From Verrucomicrobiales bacterium (GTDB lineage: Bacteria > Verrucomicrobiota > Verrucomicrobiia > Limisphaerales > J093): a stretch of 64,000 nucleotides of DNA. Both the position numbers and the translations under genes were made by a program. Of this stretch, positions 52,129-60,071 are shown piece by piece. The stretch covers positions 60,053 through 124,052 of the forward strand of contig JABTUJ010000031.1 of the NCBI GenBank assembly GCA_015075445.1, read 5' to 3'. Positions within the stretch are counted from its first letter, which is position 1. Each line of letters begins with the position of its first letter. Under the pieces are notes generated by a model. That model was not told where the DNA came from. It did no database searches and worked only from the letters and a program-made list of their open reading frames with translations.

Positions 52129-54165
52129 ATGCTCCGAACCAAGCTGGAAAGCCGCCTCGAATCGGTGTCGGCGGCCACCACCACTGCCGGTTTCTCGCTG
52201 GCGAGCGTTGAGCGCGCGATGGAACGTGCGCAGGCGAATCTATTTCACCTGCAGCACCCGGAGGGTTACTGGGTGGGGGAACTGGTGGTGGACTGCACCA
52301 TCTTGTGCGATCTGCTGATTTTCCGGCACTGGGATCGCTCGGTGAACGTCGAGTGGGAGCGCAAGGCGGTGCGCCAGATCTTCTCGCTGCAGACCGCGGA
52401 AGGCGGCTGGAACCTCTACCACGGCGGGCCGGCGGAAGTGAATGCGACCATCAAGGCCTATCTGGCCTTGAAGCTTGCGGGCGTGCCGGTGACCGACCCC
52501 CGGATGCTGCGGGCGCGGGCGGTGGCCTTGAGCCTCGGCGGCGTGCCGCGGATGAACACGTTCTCGAAGCTCCAGCTTGCGCTGGTGGGCTTGTATCCGT
52601 GGAAGTACGTCCCCACCATCCCGTGCGAAGTGCTGCTCATCGGGAAGTGGTTCCACGTGAACTTCTGGGACATGAGCAACTGGAGCCGGGCGATGCTCGT
52701 GCCGCTGGCGATCATCAACCATTTCCGCCCGACCCGCGACGTGGGGGTGGATCTGCAGGAGCTTTTTCCGGAAGGCTATCACGAGCGCGACCTGCGGCTG
52801 CCCCGGGATCCCTGGCCGTTCACGTGGCGCAACTTCTTCCTGGCGCTGGACAAGCTGCACAAGTTTGCGGAGCTGTGGGCGCGGGCGGGGATCCATCCGT
52901 TCCGTCGTCGTGCGTTGAGGAAGGCGGAGGCGTGGATCCATGAGCGCATGGAGGGCTCGGACGGCGTGGCGGCCATTTTCCCGGGCATCCTGAACTCGCT
53001 CACGGCCTTCAAGGCTTTGGGCTATCCGAACGATCATCCCGCGGTGCTGGAGTGTGAGCGGTTGCTGAAGAAGCACGAGCATGAGAAGGACGGCCGGGTC
53101 TGGATTGAGCCTTGTCTCTCGCCGGTCTGGGATACGGCCATTGTGGCCATTGCCCTGCGCGAGTCGGGGGTGCCGGCCGATCATCCGCTGCTCCAGAAGG
53201 CCACCGAGTGGCTGATCAACAAGGAGATCCGTTTTCGCGGCGACTGGTGCCACAAGAACCCGGCGGACGTGGAACCGAGCGGCTGGGTGTTCGAGTTCGA
53301 GAACAAGTGGAATCCGGACGTGGACGACACGGCCATGGTCCTGCTGGCGTTGCGGCAGACGCCCACGGACCGACCCGAGGTCTGCGAGGCTGCCTATCGT
53401 CGGGGCCTGAACTGGATGATGACATTTCAGTGCAAGGACGGGGGCTGGGCGGCCTTCGACAAGGACTGCACGAACAACATTCTCGAGAAGGTGCCGTTTG
53501 CGGACCACAACGCCATGCTGGATCCGGAGTGCGCGGACATCACGGCCCGGATTCTCGAGGTGCTGGGTCACGAGAGATACCCGCTGGACCATCCCCAGGT
53601 GGTCAAGGCCCTCGATTACCTCCGGCGCACGCAGGAAGCGGATGGTTCCTGGTACGGTCGGTGGGGGGTCAACTACATCTACGGCACGTGGCAGGTGCTG
53701 CGTGGGCTCCACATTCTCGGGATGGACATGCGCGAACCCTGGCTCCAGAAGGCCGGTGCCTGGCTCGAGAGTGTCCAGCACACGGACGGTGGTTGGGGGG
53801 AGCGGTGCGACACCTACGAGGACCCGGTCTTCAAGGGGCGCGGCCCGAGCACGGCCTCGCAGACCGCGTGGGCCGTCATGGGCCTGTGTACGTTGGGTGA
53901 TCCCCAGCGGCCAAGTCTCCTGCGCGGCCTCGAGTACCTCACGCGGACGCAGAACCCGGATGGCTCGTGGTCCGAGGACGAGACCACCGGCACGGGTTTT
54001 CCGAAGGTGTACTACCTCAAGTACGACATGTACCGGAACAGTTGGCCGTTGCTGGCCCTGGCCACCTACCGTCAACTTCTGGCGGCGACCGGGCATCCGG
54101 TGGACGGCGTGGAGCGAAAGAGCGTGTTCCCGGCGGTGGCGGCGGAGATGGCGCGGCTGAGCTGA
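52129..54165 (+). CDS. shc: Squalene-hopene cyclase
   Basis: A 678-residue class II triterpene cyclase. The catalytic acid motif is DVDDTAM near residue 396 (the DxDD motif). QW motifs include QTAEGGWNLYHGG, CKDGGWAAFDKD, DGSWYGRWGVNYIYGTWQVL, DGGWGERCDTYED and NPDGSWSEDETTGTGFP; PSTASQTAWAVMGL lies in the C-terminal barrel. It cyclises squalene to hopene and hopanol, the first step of hopanoid synthesis, at the membrane. The ATG at 52129 is chosen from family length; an in-frame TTG at 52072 is possible. No other hopanoid gene is seen in the window. Confidence 0.96.
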   Translation: MLRTKLESRLESVSAATTTAGFSLASVERAMERAQANLFHLQHPEGYWVGELVVDCTILCDLLIFRHWDRSVNVEWERKAVRQIFSLQTAEGGWNLYHGGPAEVNATIKAYLALKLAGVPVTDPRMLRARAVALSLGGVPRMNTFSKLQLALVGLYPWKYVPTIPCEVLLIGKWFHVNFWDMSNWSRAMLVPLAIINHFRPTRDVGVDLQELFPEGYHERDLRLPRDPWPFTWRNFFLALDKLHKFAELWARAGIHPFRRRALRKAEAWIHERMEGSDGVAAIFPGILNSLTAFKALGYPNDHPAVLECERLLKKHEHEKDGRVWIEPCLSPVWDTAIVAIALRESGVPADHPLLQKATEWLINKEIRFRGDWCHKNPADVEPSGWVFEFENKWNPDVDDTAMVLLALRQTPTDRPEVCEAAYRRGLNWMMTFQCKDGGWAAFDKDCTNNILEKVPFADHNAMLDPECADITARILEVLGHERYPLDHPQVVKALDYLRRTQEADGSWYGRWGVNYIYGTWQVLRGLHILGMDMREPWLQKAGAWLESVQHTDGGWGERCDTYEDPVFKGRGPSTASQTAWAVMGLCTLGDPQRPSLLRGLEYLTRTQNPDGSWSEDETTGTGFPKVYYLKYDMYRNSWPLLALATYRQLLAATGHPVDGVERKSVFPAVAAEMARLS

Positions 54166-54236
54166 CCGGCGCAGCGGTGTTCGTTTCGAAAAGGGCCTCG
54201 ACGGGGCGGGGGGCCGGCGGCAGGCTGCGCGGCACG

Positions 54237-55052
54237 ATGCTCCGCCAACTCACCGCCACCGCCTTCCTTTGCGGCCTGGGCCCCTGGCTGGCCCACGGGG
54301 CCGAAGCCGACGCTTCGCGCACGGTTGCTCCGCTCGAGCGAGCCCATTCCCACAACGATTACGAGCATGCCCGGCCCTTGCTCGACGCGCTGGACCAGGG
54401 ATTCGGCAGCGTGGAAGCGGACATTCACCTGGTGGAGGGCCGGTTGCTGGTCGCACACGATCGTGGGCAGGTCCGGCCCGAGCGCACGCTCGAGGCGCTG
54501 TACCTGGATCCGCTGAGCGCGCGTGTCCGGGCGAACGGCGGCCGGGTGTTTCGGGAGGAGCCCACGTTCTGGCTCCTGATCGATTTCAAGTCCGAGGGGG
54601 TTGCCACGTGGCGCGTGCTCGAACCGCTGCTCGAACGTTATCGCCGCATGTTGACGGTATTCGAGGCGGACGCCACGCACACGAACGCGGTGACGGTGGT
54701 GATCAGTGGCAACGCGCCGCGCGAGGTGTTGTTGGCGGCGGGGAAGCGTCTGGCGGCGCTGGATGGGCGCGTGCCGGATCTGGACGCCAACCCGGGCCGG
54801 CATCGGGTGCCGTGGATCAGCGCGAGTTGGTCGAGTCAGTTCCAGTGGCGAGGGGAAGGCGCCCAGCCGGCGGGGGAGGCAACCAAGCTGCGTGGCCTGG
54901 TGGAACAGGCGCATGCCCAGGGACGGCGGGTGCGGTTCTGGGGAACGCCGGACGTCGAGGACGTGTGGCAGGCCCAGTGGAAGGCCGGCGTGGATTGGAT
55001 CAACACGGACCGTCTGGCCGCGCTGGCCGCGTTCATCCGCGCGGCCCGCTGA
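54237..55052 (+). CDS. Glycerophosphodiester phosphodiesterase-like (PI-PLC/GDPD superfamily) protein, exported
   Basis: A 271-residue protein with a signal peptide (QLTATAFLCGLGPWLAHGA). The superfamily start is AHSHNDYEHARPLLDAL, with the catalytic His and Asn, then GFGSVEADIHLVEGRLLVAH with the Glu and Asp metal ligands and second His. WGTPDVEDVWQAQWKAGVDW and INTDRLAALAAFI form the final strand and helix. It likely hydrolyses a phosphodiester in a lipid head group. It is 71 bases after shc on the same strand, extending a lipid-related run (ceramidase-like, shc, GDPD-like). Confidence 0.85.
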   Translation: MLRQLTATAFLCGLGPWLAHGAEADASRTVAPLERAHSHNDYEHARPLLDALDQGFGSVEADIHLVEGRLLVAHDRGQVRPERTLEALYLDPLSARVRANGGRVFREEPTFWLLIDFKSEGVATWRVLEPLLERYRRMLTVFEADATHTNAVTVVISGNAPREVLLAAGKRLAALDGRVPDLDANPGRHRVPWISASWSSQFQWRGEGAQPAGEATKLRGLVEQAHAQGRRVRFWGTPDVEDVWQAQWKAGVDWINTDRLAALAAFIRAAR

Positions 55053-55206
55053 GAGAATCCGACGGGCAAAGCACGCGGTCGGCCCGGGAAACGGGGGGTA
55101 GGACTTGCGGAAGCCGCGGGCGGGGCAACATTCTGGGCGCAGGACGCTGAGCGTCGCAGCCGCGGCAGCGGATGGAGCAACGAATGGCGACCGAACGCAG
55201 AACACC

Positions 55207-55269
55207 GAACGTTCAACGTCCAACGCTCAACGTCCAACGCTCAACGTTCAACGTTCAACGCTCAACGTT
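55207..55269. repeat. Nine tandem heptamers CAACGYY in the wrbA leader
   Basis: Nine contiguous 7-base units: GAACGTT then CAACGTC, CAACGCT, CAACGTC, CAACGCT, CAACGTT, CAACGTT, CAACGCT, CAACGTT. The unit number could change by slippage. The array ends 21 bases before the wrbA ATG and lies outside the coding region. Confidence 0.85.
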
Positions 55270-55290
55270 CGACAACACAAGATCACTGAC

Positions 55291-55890
55291 ATGACGCGCA
55301 TTTTGGTTCTGTATTACTCGATGTATGGCCACGTGGAGACGCTGGCCCAAGCCGTGGCTGAAGGCGCCCGCTCGGTGGACGGGGTCGAAGTGACCCTGAA
55401 GCGGGTGCCGGAGACGATGCCGCCCGAGATTGCCCGCGAGCATGGGGCGAAGCTGGATCAGGAGGCGCCGGTGGCGTCGCCCAAGGAACTGGGCGACTAC
55501 GACGCGATCCTGTTCGGCTCGCCGACGCGATTTGGGAACATGACGGCGCAGATGCGCAACTTCCTGGATCAGACGGGCAGCTTGTGGGTGAAAGGGGAGC
55601 TGGTCGGGAAGGTGGGAAGCGTGTTTACCAGCACGGGGACGGGTGGGGGCAACGAGAGCACGATCATCAGCTTCGTCACGACCCTGATGCACCATGGGAT
55701 GATCTACGTGGGACTCCCGTACGCGTGTCCTGAGCTGGCCGATCTCAGCGAGGTAAAAGGGGGCTCGCCATGGGGCGCGGCCACGATTGCAGGCGCAGAT
55801 GGTTCGCGGCAACCGACGGCGAAGGAGTTGGCCCAGGCCCGTTACCAGGGGCGGCACGTGGCGACGATTGCGCGCAAGCTGTCGGCCTGA
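55291..55890 (+). CDS. wrbA: NAD(P)H:quinone oxidoreductase WrbA (flavodoxin fold)
   Basis: A 199-residue type IV NAD(P)H:quinone oxidoreductase. The FMN-binding start ILVLYYSMYGHVETLAQAVA, the phosphate-site segment YDAILFGSPTRFGNMTAQMR, FLDQTGSLW, and the second FMN loop FTSTGTGGGNESTI with GMIYVGLPYA are all conserved. It reduces quinones by two electrons and protects against redox stress. The ATG at 55291 fits family length; the open frame upstream runs through the heptamer array. It is followed by a perfect hairpin that ends the transcript. Confidence 0.96.
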   Translation: MTRILVLYYSMYGHVETLAQAVAEGARSVDGVEVTLKRVPETMPPEIAREHGAKLDQEAPVASPKELGDYDAILFGSPTRFGNMTAQMRNFLDQTGSLWVKGELVGKVGSVFTSTGTGGGNESTIISFVTTLMHHGMIYVGLPYACPELADLSEVKGGSPWGAATIAGADGSRQPTAKELAQARYQGRHVATIARKLSA

Positions 55891-55912
55891 GGCGGGGATT
55901 CTCCCGCCTCCC

Positions 55913-55980
55913 CGTAGGCGCCGACGTCAGGAGGCGAAGTGCCGGAGATCGGGCATCGCCTCCTGACGTCGGCGCCTACG
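55913..55980. repeat. Perfect 24-bp inverted repeat pair, likely bidirectional terminator
   Basis: A forward copy of the GGCGCCGACGTCAGG unit (55913-55936) and its exact inverse (55957-55980) enclose a 20-base loop, giving a 24-bp perfect stem. It lies between the 3' ends of the convergent wrbA and prepilin-like genes. The unit is the CAGGAGG variant also present at 34.0 kb. Confidence 0.85.
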
Positions 55981-55989
55981 GGGAAGGGG

Positions 55990-56817
55990 TCAGGGCAAGT
56001 GGGGGGTGTTGTCGCGGTTCCAGCGGCGGGCGACGCGTTCTTTGGCGCCGCGGTCGCGGTGGAGTTGGGCGGCGAGGTCGAGGCGGCGCTCGGCGGAGAC
56101 GTGGCCGTCGCAGAACAGGATGTTGGCGCGCCGGCTGTGGAGGTCGAGGGGCCATTGTCGCTCCTCATACATCCCGATGAATCCGCTCCAGTCGGGGTCG
56201 CCGCGGCGTTTGAGGTCCCAGTTGCTGTCGCCGAGGGCGATCATCTCAGTGGGGTTGACGACGGCGGAGGGTTTGGTTTCGCCGTATTCGGGATCGCCCT
56301 TGTACACGCCGAGGCCCTGGTTGGGGACGAGCCCGGCGTAGGCACCCCAAACGTTGTAGCCGTAGCTCATGAAGCTGCGTCCGCCGGGGACGAGCCGGAC
56401 TTCGTCGGCCAGGTAGCCGTCGCCGGCGGGCAGCCCGCTGCCGAACTCGACCTTCCACTGGGCCGTGGCCGGCGCGGAGGGACACTTGAAGAGCTCGGCG
56501 CTTCGTCCCATGGCGATGTGTTCGCGGAGTTGCGAGGGCCAGATCCAGGCCGAGTTCAAGCGGGGATCGATGCCGACGGGATAATGGCCGTGGTCGTCGG
56601 CGAAGGTGTGGAGGGCGAGCCCCATCTGGCGGAGGTTGCTGAGGCACTTCACGCCGTGCCCCCGGGCCTTGGCCTTGGCCAGGGCGGGCAGCAACATGCC
56701 TGCAAGGATGGCGATGATCGCGATGACGACCAGCAACTCGATCAACGTGAACCCGCGGGCGCTGCGCCGTGGGGCGGGGCAGGGTGAGTTGGGGACGGGA
56801 TCGGAGATGGGCGACAT
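55990..56817 (-). CDS. Type II secretion/pseudopilin-like protein with prepilin N-terminal methylation domain
   Basis: A 275-residue protein with the prepilin peptidase site RGFTLIELLVVIAIIAIL (cleavage after Gly, Glu at +5) and AGMLLPALAKAKARG. The rest resembles the DUF1559-like proteins of Verrucomicrobia and Planctomycetes, ending with ANILFCDGHVSAE, the H-x-DG motif. The ATG at 56817 is preferred over a TTG at 56853. Such proteins are very numerous in these phyla and of unknown role; they may form surface pseudopili. Confidence 0.93.
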   Translation of the reverse strand: MSPISDPVPNSPCPAPRRSARGFTLIELLVVIAIIAILAGMLLPALAKAKARGHGVKCLSNLRQMGLALHTFADDHGHYPVGIDPRLNSAWIWPSQLREHIAMGRSAELFKCPSAPATAQWKVEFGSGLPAGDGYLADEVRLVPGGRSFMSYGYNVWGAYAGLVPNQGLGVYKGDPEYGETKPSAVVNPTEMIALGDSNWDLKRRGDPDWSGFIGMYEERQWPLDLHSRRANILFCDGHVSAERRLDLAAQLHRDRGAKERVARRWNRDNTPHLP

Positions 56818-56903
56818 GGGGGGAACGGTAGGCTTGGGCCGCAGGTTGTGCAATGGAGTAGCAAGGATTGAACCGGGGACGGCTTGAGCGGAAGCTCCCG
56901 GTC

Positions 56904-59900
56904 ATGAACTGGCCCTTGCCCTCCGGGGCGGCATGCGTCGTCCTCCTTGCCCTGACAGGAGCGCTGAACGCAGGCGCCGCCTCCCTCCGCCTGATCGTCC
57001 AGGATGCCCGGACCGGGGAGAGGTTGCCTGGCCGCATTCACCTGCTGGATGCAGCCGGCAAGCCGGTGCGTCCTCCCGGCTTCCCCTTCTGGCACGACCA
57101 TTTCGTCTGTGCCGGGGAGGTGACGCTGGACCTCGATCCGGGCCGTTACCGGTACACCATCGAGCGCGGGCCGGAGTGGACGATGGCGCAGGGGGAGTTC
57201 GTGGCGCGGGAAGGAGGGGACGAGGTGTCCACGCACTTGATCTCCCGCCTGGTTGACCTGGCGCGTGAGGGGTGGTGGTGCGGGGATTTGCACGTGCATC
57301 GGCCGCCGCGTGAGATCGAACTGCTGCTGCGGGCCGAGGACCTGCACATCGCTCCCGTGATCACGTGGTGGAACAGCCGGGGACCGTGGGCGAACGCGCC
57401 GCTCCCGGCCCAGCCGCTGGTGCGGTTCGACGGGGACCGCTTCTACCATCTGTTGGCGGGCGAGGACGAGCGGGGCGGAGGTGCGCTGCTTTACTTCGGG
57501 TTGGACAGGCCGTTGCCGCTGGACGGGGCCCGACGCGAGTTTCCCTCGAGCACGACTTTCCTCCGCCAGGCAAGGCAGGTCGGGTCGGCCGGGGGTGCAG
57601 ACCAGGTGCCGGTCTGGGTGGAGATCGAGAAGCCCTTCTGGTGGGACACGCCGGTGTGGCTGGCCAGCGGTGCGGTGGATTCGGTGGGCATTGCGCACAA
57701 CCACCTGCAGCGCGGCGGTGTCCTGGACAACGAAGCCTGGGGCCGGCCGCGCGATCCCGCACGGTATCCCGGACCGCACGGCAATGGCCGTTACACGCAG
57801 GACCTGTACTACCAGATTCTCAACTGTGGGTTCCGCCTGCCGCCGAGCGCGGGCAGTGCCTCGGGTGTCCTGCCCAACCCGGTCGGGTACAATCGGGCTT
57901 ACGTCCACGTGGAGGGCGAGTTGACGTGGGAGAAGTGGTGGGCAGGACTGCGGGCGGGCCGGCTGTTCGTTTCGAACGGACCGCTGCTGCGGGCACGCGC
58001 CAACGGTCAGTGGCCCGGGCACGTCTTCCGGAGCGACGAACCGCTCACCGTGCGGCTCGAGGCGGCGTTGGATTCCCGGGACCCAATCGCGGCCGTGGAG
58101 CTAGTCCGGGACGGGCGCGTCGAGGCGATCACGTTGCCCTGCGAGATCACGATACGGGAGAGCGGGTGGTTTCTGGTTCGGGCCATTGCCGATGTGCCGC
58201 ACACGTTCCGGTTCGCCTCGACGGGTCCCTGGTATGTCGAGATCGGGGGCAAGCCGCTTCCGGTACGGCGCGAGGCGGCGGAGGCGTTCCTGGAGTGGAC
58301 CCGTGAAAGGAAGGAGCGGGTCACGGTTGCGCTGACGAATGCAGTCGAGCGTGCGGAGGCGCTGGGACCGGTGCTCGCGGCGGAGCGGTTTTGGGAAGCC
58401 AAAGTGGCCGGGGCCATGCGGCGTGTGCCGGTGACTGGGCGCGTCGTGGACGAAGCGACGCGCGAACCCGTTCCGTGTCGGCTCTATCTGCAGGGCGCGG
58501 ACGGCCGGTGGCATTTCCCTGAGTCGGCGTCGGTGGCCGGTTCGGCCATCCGGTACGAGCGTCAGAACTGGGTGAATCGCAGTGCCGTCGAATACCACAC
58601 CACACTCTCGGCGCATCCTTTCCGGATCGAGCTCGAACCGGGGCACTACGCGATCACCGTCGAGCGGGGCAAAGAGTATCGGGCGCTAACGCGCGAGTTC
58701 ACGGTCGGCGCGGAGCCGGTCGAACTGCACCTGCCGTTGAGGCGTTGGGTGGACCTGGCAGCGCGGGGCTGGTACTCAGGCGACACCCATGTGCACCGGT
58801 CGTTGTCGGAGTTGCCGAATGTGATGCTGGCGGAGGACTTGAATGTGGCGTTTCCGTTGACGTACTGGGTGACCCAGGGGTTTGCGCCGCCCACGCAGGG
58901 CGACAAGAACACGCCGGCGGGCGAGCAGGCCGGAGTGATCGAAGTGGATGCCGCACATGTGATCTGGCCGCGCAACACCGAGTGGGAGATCTTCACCATC
59001 GGCGAGCGGCGCCACACGCTGGGGGCGGTGTTCGCCCTGGGCCATCGTCAGCCGTTTGCGCTGGGCGCACCGCCCGTCGGGGGCATGGCGGCCGCGGCCC
59101 GTGCCGAAGGTGCCTTGCTGGATCTGGACAAGCACGACTGGCCGTGGTCGATGGCGCTGGTGCCGGTGATGGGCGTGGATTTGTTCGAGTTGGCCAACAA
59201 CCATCACTGGCGCACCACGTTCGCCTTCACGAACTGGAGCACGCCGGCGCCCGCCTGGATGAACCCGCCGAACGAGGGACGGAACGGCACGGAACGCGAC
59301 TGGACCCTGTACGGCTTTCAGAACTACTACGCGCTGCTGAATTGCGGGTTCCGGTTGCGACCCACGGCGGGCACGGCGAGCGGGGTTCATCCGGTGCCGT
59401 TGGGATTCAGCCGGGTGTACGTGCACCTGCCGGACGGGTTTCGCTACGACGCCTGGATCGAGGGCTTGGATGCTGGGCGGAGCTTCGTCACCACGGGCCC
59501 CATGCTGTTGGTGACGGTCAACGGTCACCCGCCCGGTCACCGGACGGAATTGCCGGCCGGAACGCGAACGGCGTTGCGCGTGGTGGGCGAGGTGTTGAGC
59601 GAGCAGCCGCTGGAGGCGATCGAGCTGGTGGTGAACGGCGCGGTCGTTCGGCGCCTTGAGCCCCGTGCCGTGATTGATCGTGACGGCGCCTGGCACAGCC
59701 GGTTCGAGGAGGCGTGGTCCGGCGAGGGGTCGGCGTGGGTGGCGGTGCGCTGCTGGGAACAGCGGGAACAGGGTCGTGTCCGCTTCGCTCATACGGCGCC
59801 TTGGTTTTTCGACGTGGCGGGGGCGCCCGTTCGTCCGCGGCGTGCGGAGGTGGAGTTTCTCGTCCAGCGGGTGCGGGACGAGATCGAGCGAAGCGCCGGG

Positions 59901-59981
59901 GTGTTGCCGGCCGAGGCGCTGGCCGAGTACCGCAGCGCGCTCGCGGCGTACGAGGGGCTACGGAGCCGGGCAGTGCCCTGA
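56904..59981 (+). CDS. Secreted protein with two tandem CehA/McbA-like PHP metallohydrolase modules
   Basis: A 1025-residue protein with a signal peptide (ACVVLLALTGALNAGAA). Each half has a beta-sandwich (TGERLPGRIHLLDAAG; TREPVPCRLYLQGADG) and then a CehA/McbA-type PHP domain. Half 1 has GWWCGDLHVHRPP near residue 126, half 2 has GWYSGDTHVHRSLSEL near 625; both carry the HxH metal motif. Each half ends with ILNCGFRLPPSAGSASG or LLNCGFRLRPTAGTASG and a YVHVEGE/YVHLPDG strand. CehA hydrolyses carbaryl, but most family members have unknown substrates. The duplicated fusion is unusual. Confidence 0.88.
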   Translation: MNWPLPSGAACVVLLALTGALNAGAASLRLIVQDARTGERLPGRIHLLDAAGKPVRPPGFPFWHDHFVCAGEVTLDLDPGRYRYTIERGPEWTMAQGEFVAREGGDEVSTHLISRLVDLAREGWWCGDLHVHRPPREIELLLRAEDLHIAPVITWWNSRGPWANAPLPAQPLVRFDGDRFYHLLAGEDERGGGALLYFGLDRPLPLDGARREFPSSTTFLRQARQVGSAGGADQVPVWVEIEKPFWWDTPVWLASGAVDSVGIAHNHLQRGGVLDNEAWGRPRDPARYPGPHGNGRYTQDLYYQILNCGFRLPPSAGSASGVLPNPVGYNRAYVHVEGELTWEKWWAGLRAGRLFVSNGPLLRARANGQWPGHVFRSDEPLTVRLEAALDSRDPIAAVELVRDGRVEAITLPCEITIRESGWFLVRAIADVPHTFRFASTGPWYVEIGGKPLPVRREAAEAFLEWTRERKERVTVALTNAVERAEALGPVLAAERFWEAKVAGAMRRVPVTGRVVDEATREPVPCRLYLQGADGRWHFPESASVAGSAIRYERQNWVNRSAVEYHTTLSAHPFRIELEPGHYAITVERGKEYRALTREFTVGAEPVELHLPLRRWVDLAARGWYSGDTHVHRSLSELPNVMLAEDLNVAFPLTYWVTQGFAPPTQGDKNTPAGEQAGVIEVDAAHVIWPRNTEWEIFTIGERRHTLGAVFALGHRQPFALGAPPVGGMAAAARAEGALLDLDKHDWPWSMALVPVMGVDLFELANNHHWRTTFAFTNWSTPAPAWMNPPNEGRNGTERDWTLYGFQNYYALLNCGFRLRPTAGTASGVHPVPLGFSRVYVHLPDGFRYDAWIEGLDAGRSFVTTGPMLLVTVNGHPPGHRTELPAGTRTALRVVGEVLSEQPLEAIELVVNGAVVRRLEPRAVIDRDGAWHSRFEEAWSGEGSAWVAVRCWEQREQGRVRFAHTAPWFFDVAGAPVRPRRAEVEFLVQRVRDEIERSAGVLPAEALAEYRSALAAYEGLRSRAVP

Positions 59982-59997
59982 GCCGGCCCGGCGGTCG

Positions 59998-60031
59998 TTT
60001 GCGTTGCTGTTGCGTTGCTGTTGCGTTGCGG
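59998..60031. repeat. 11-bp GCGTTGCTGTT tandem repeat
   Basis: Three units of about 11 bases (TTTGCGTTGCTG then TTGCGTTGCTG and TTGCGTTGCGG) in the gap between the CehA-like gene and the GH106-like gene. Non-coding. Confidence 0.7.
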
Positions 60032-60071
60032 CGCCTTGCCCCGGGTGGCGGGTCTGCGCCACGCTGCCTCC

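Noticed and set aside
52240..54096. A 618-residue minus-strand frame opposite squalene-hopene cyclase
   Set aside because: Arg/His/Pro-rich mirror of a fully conserved enzyme.
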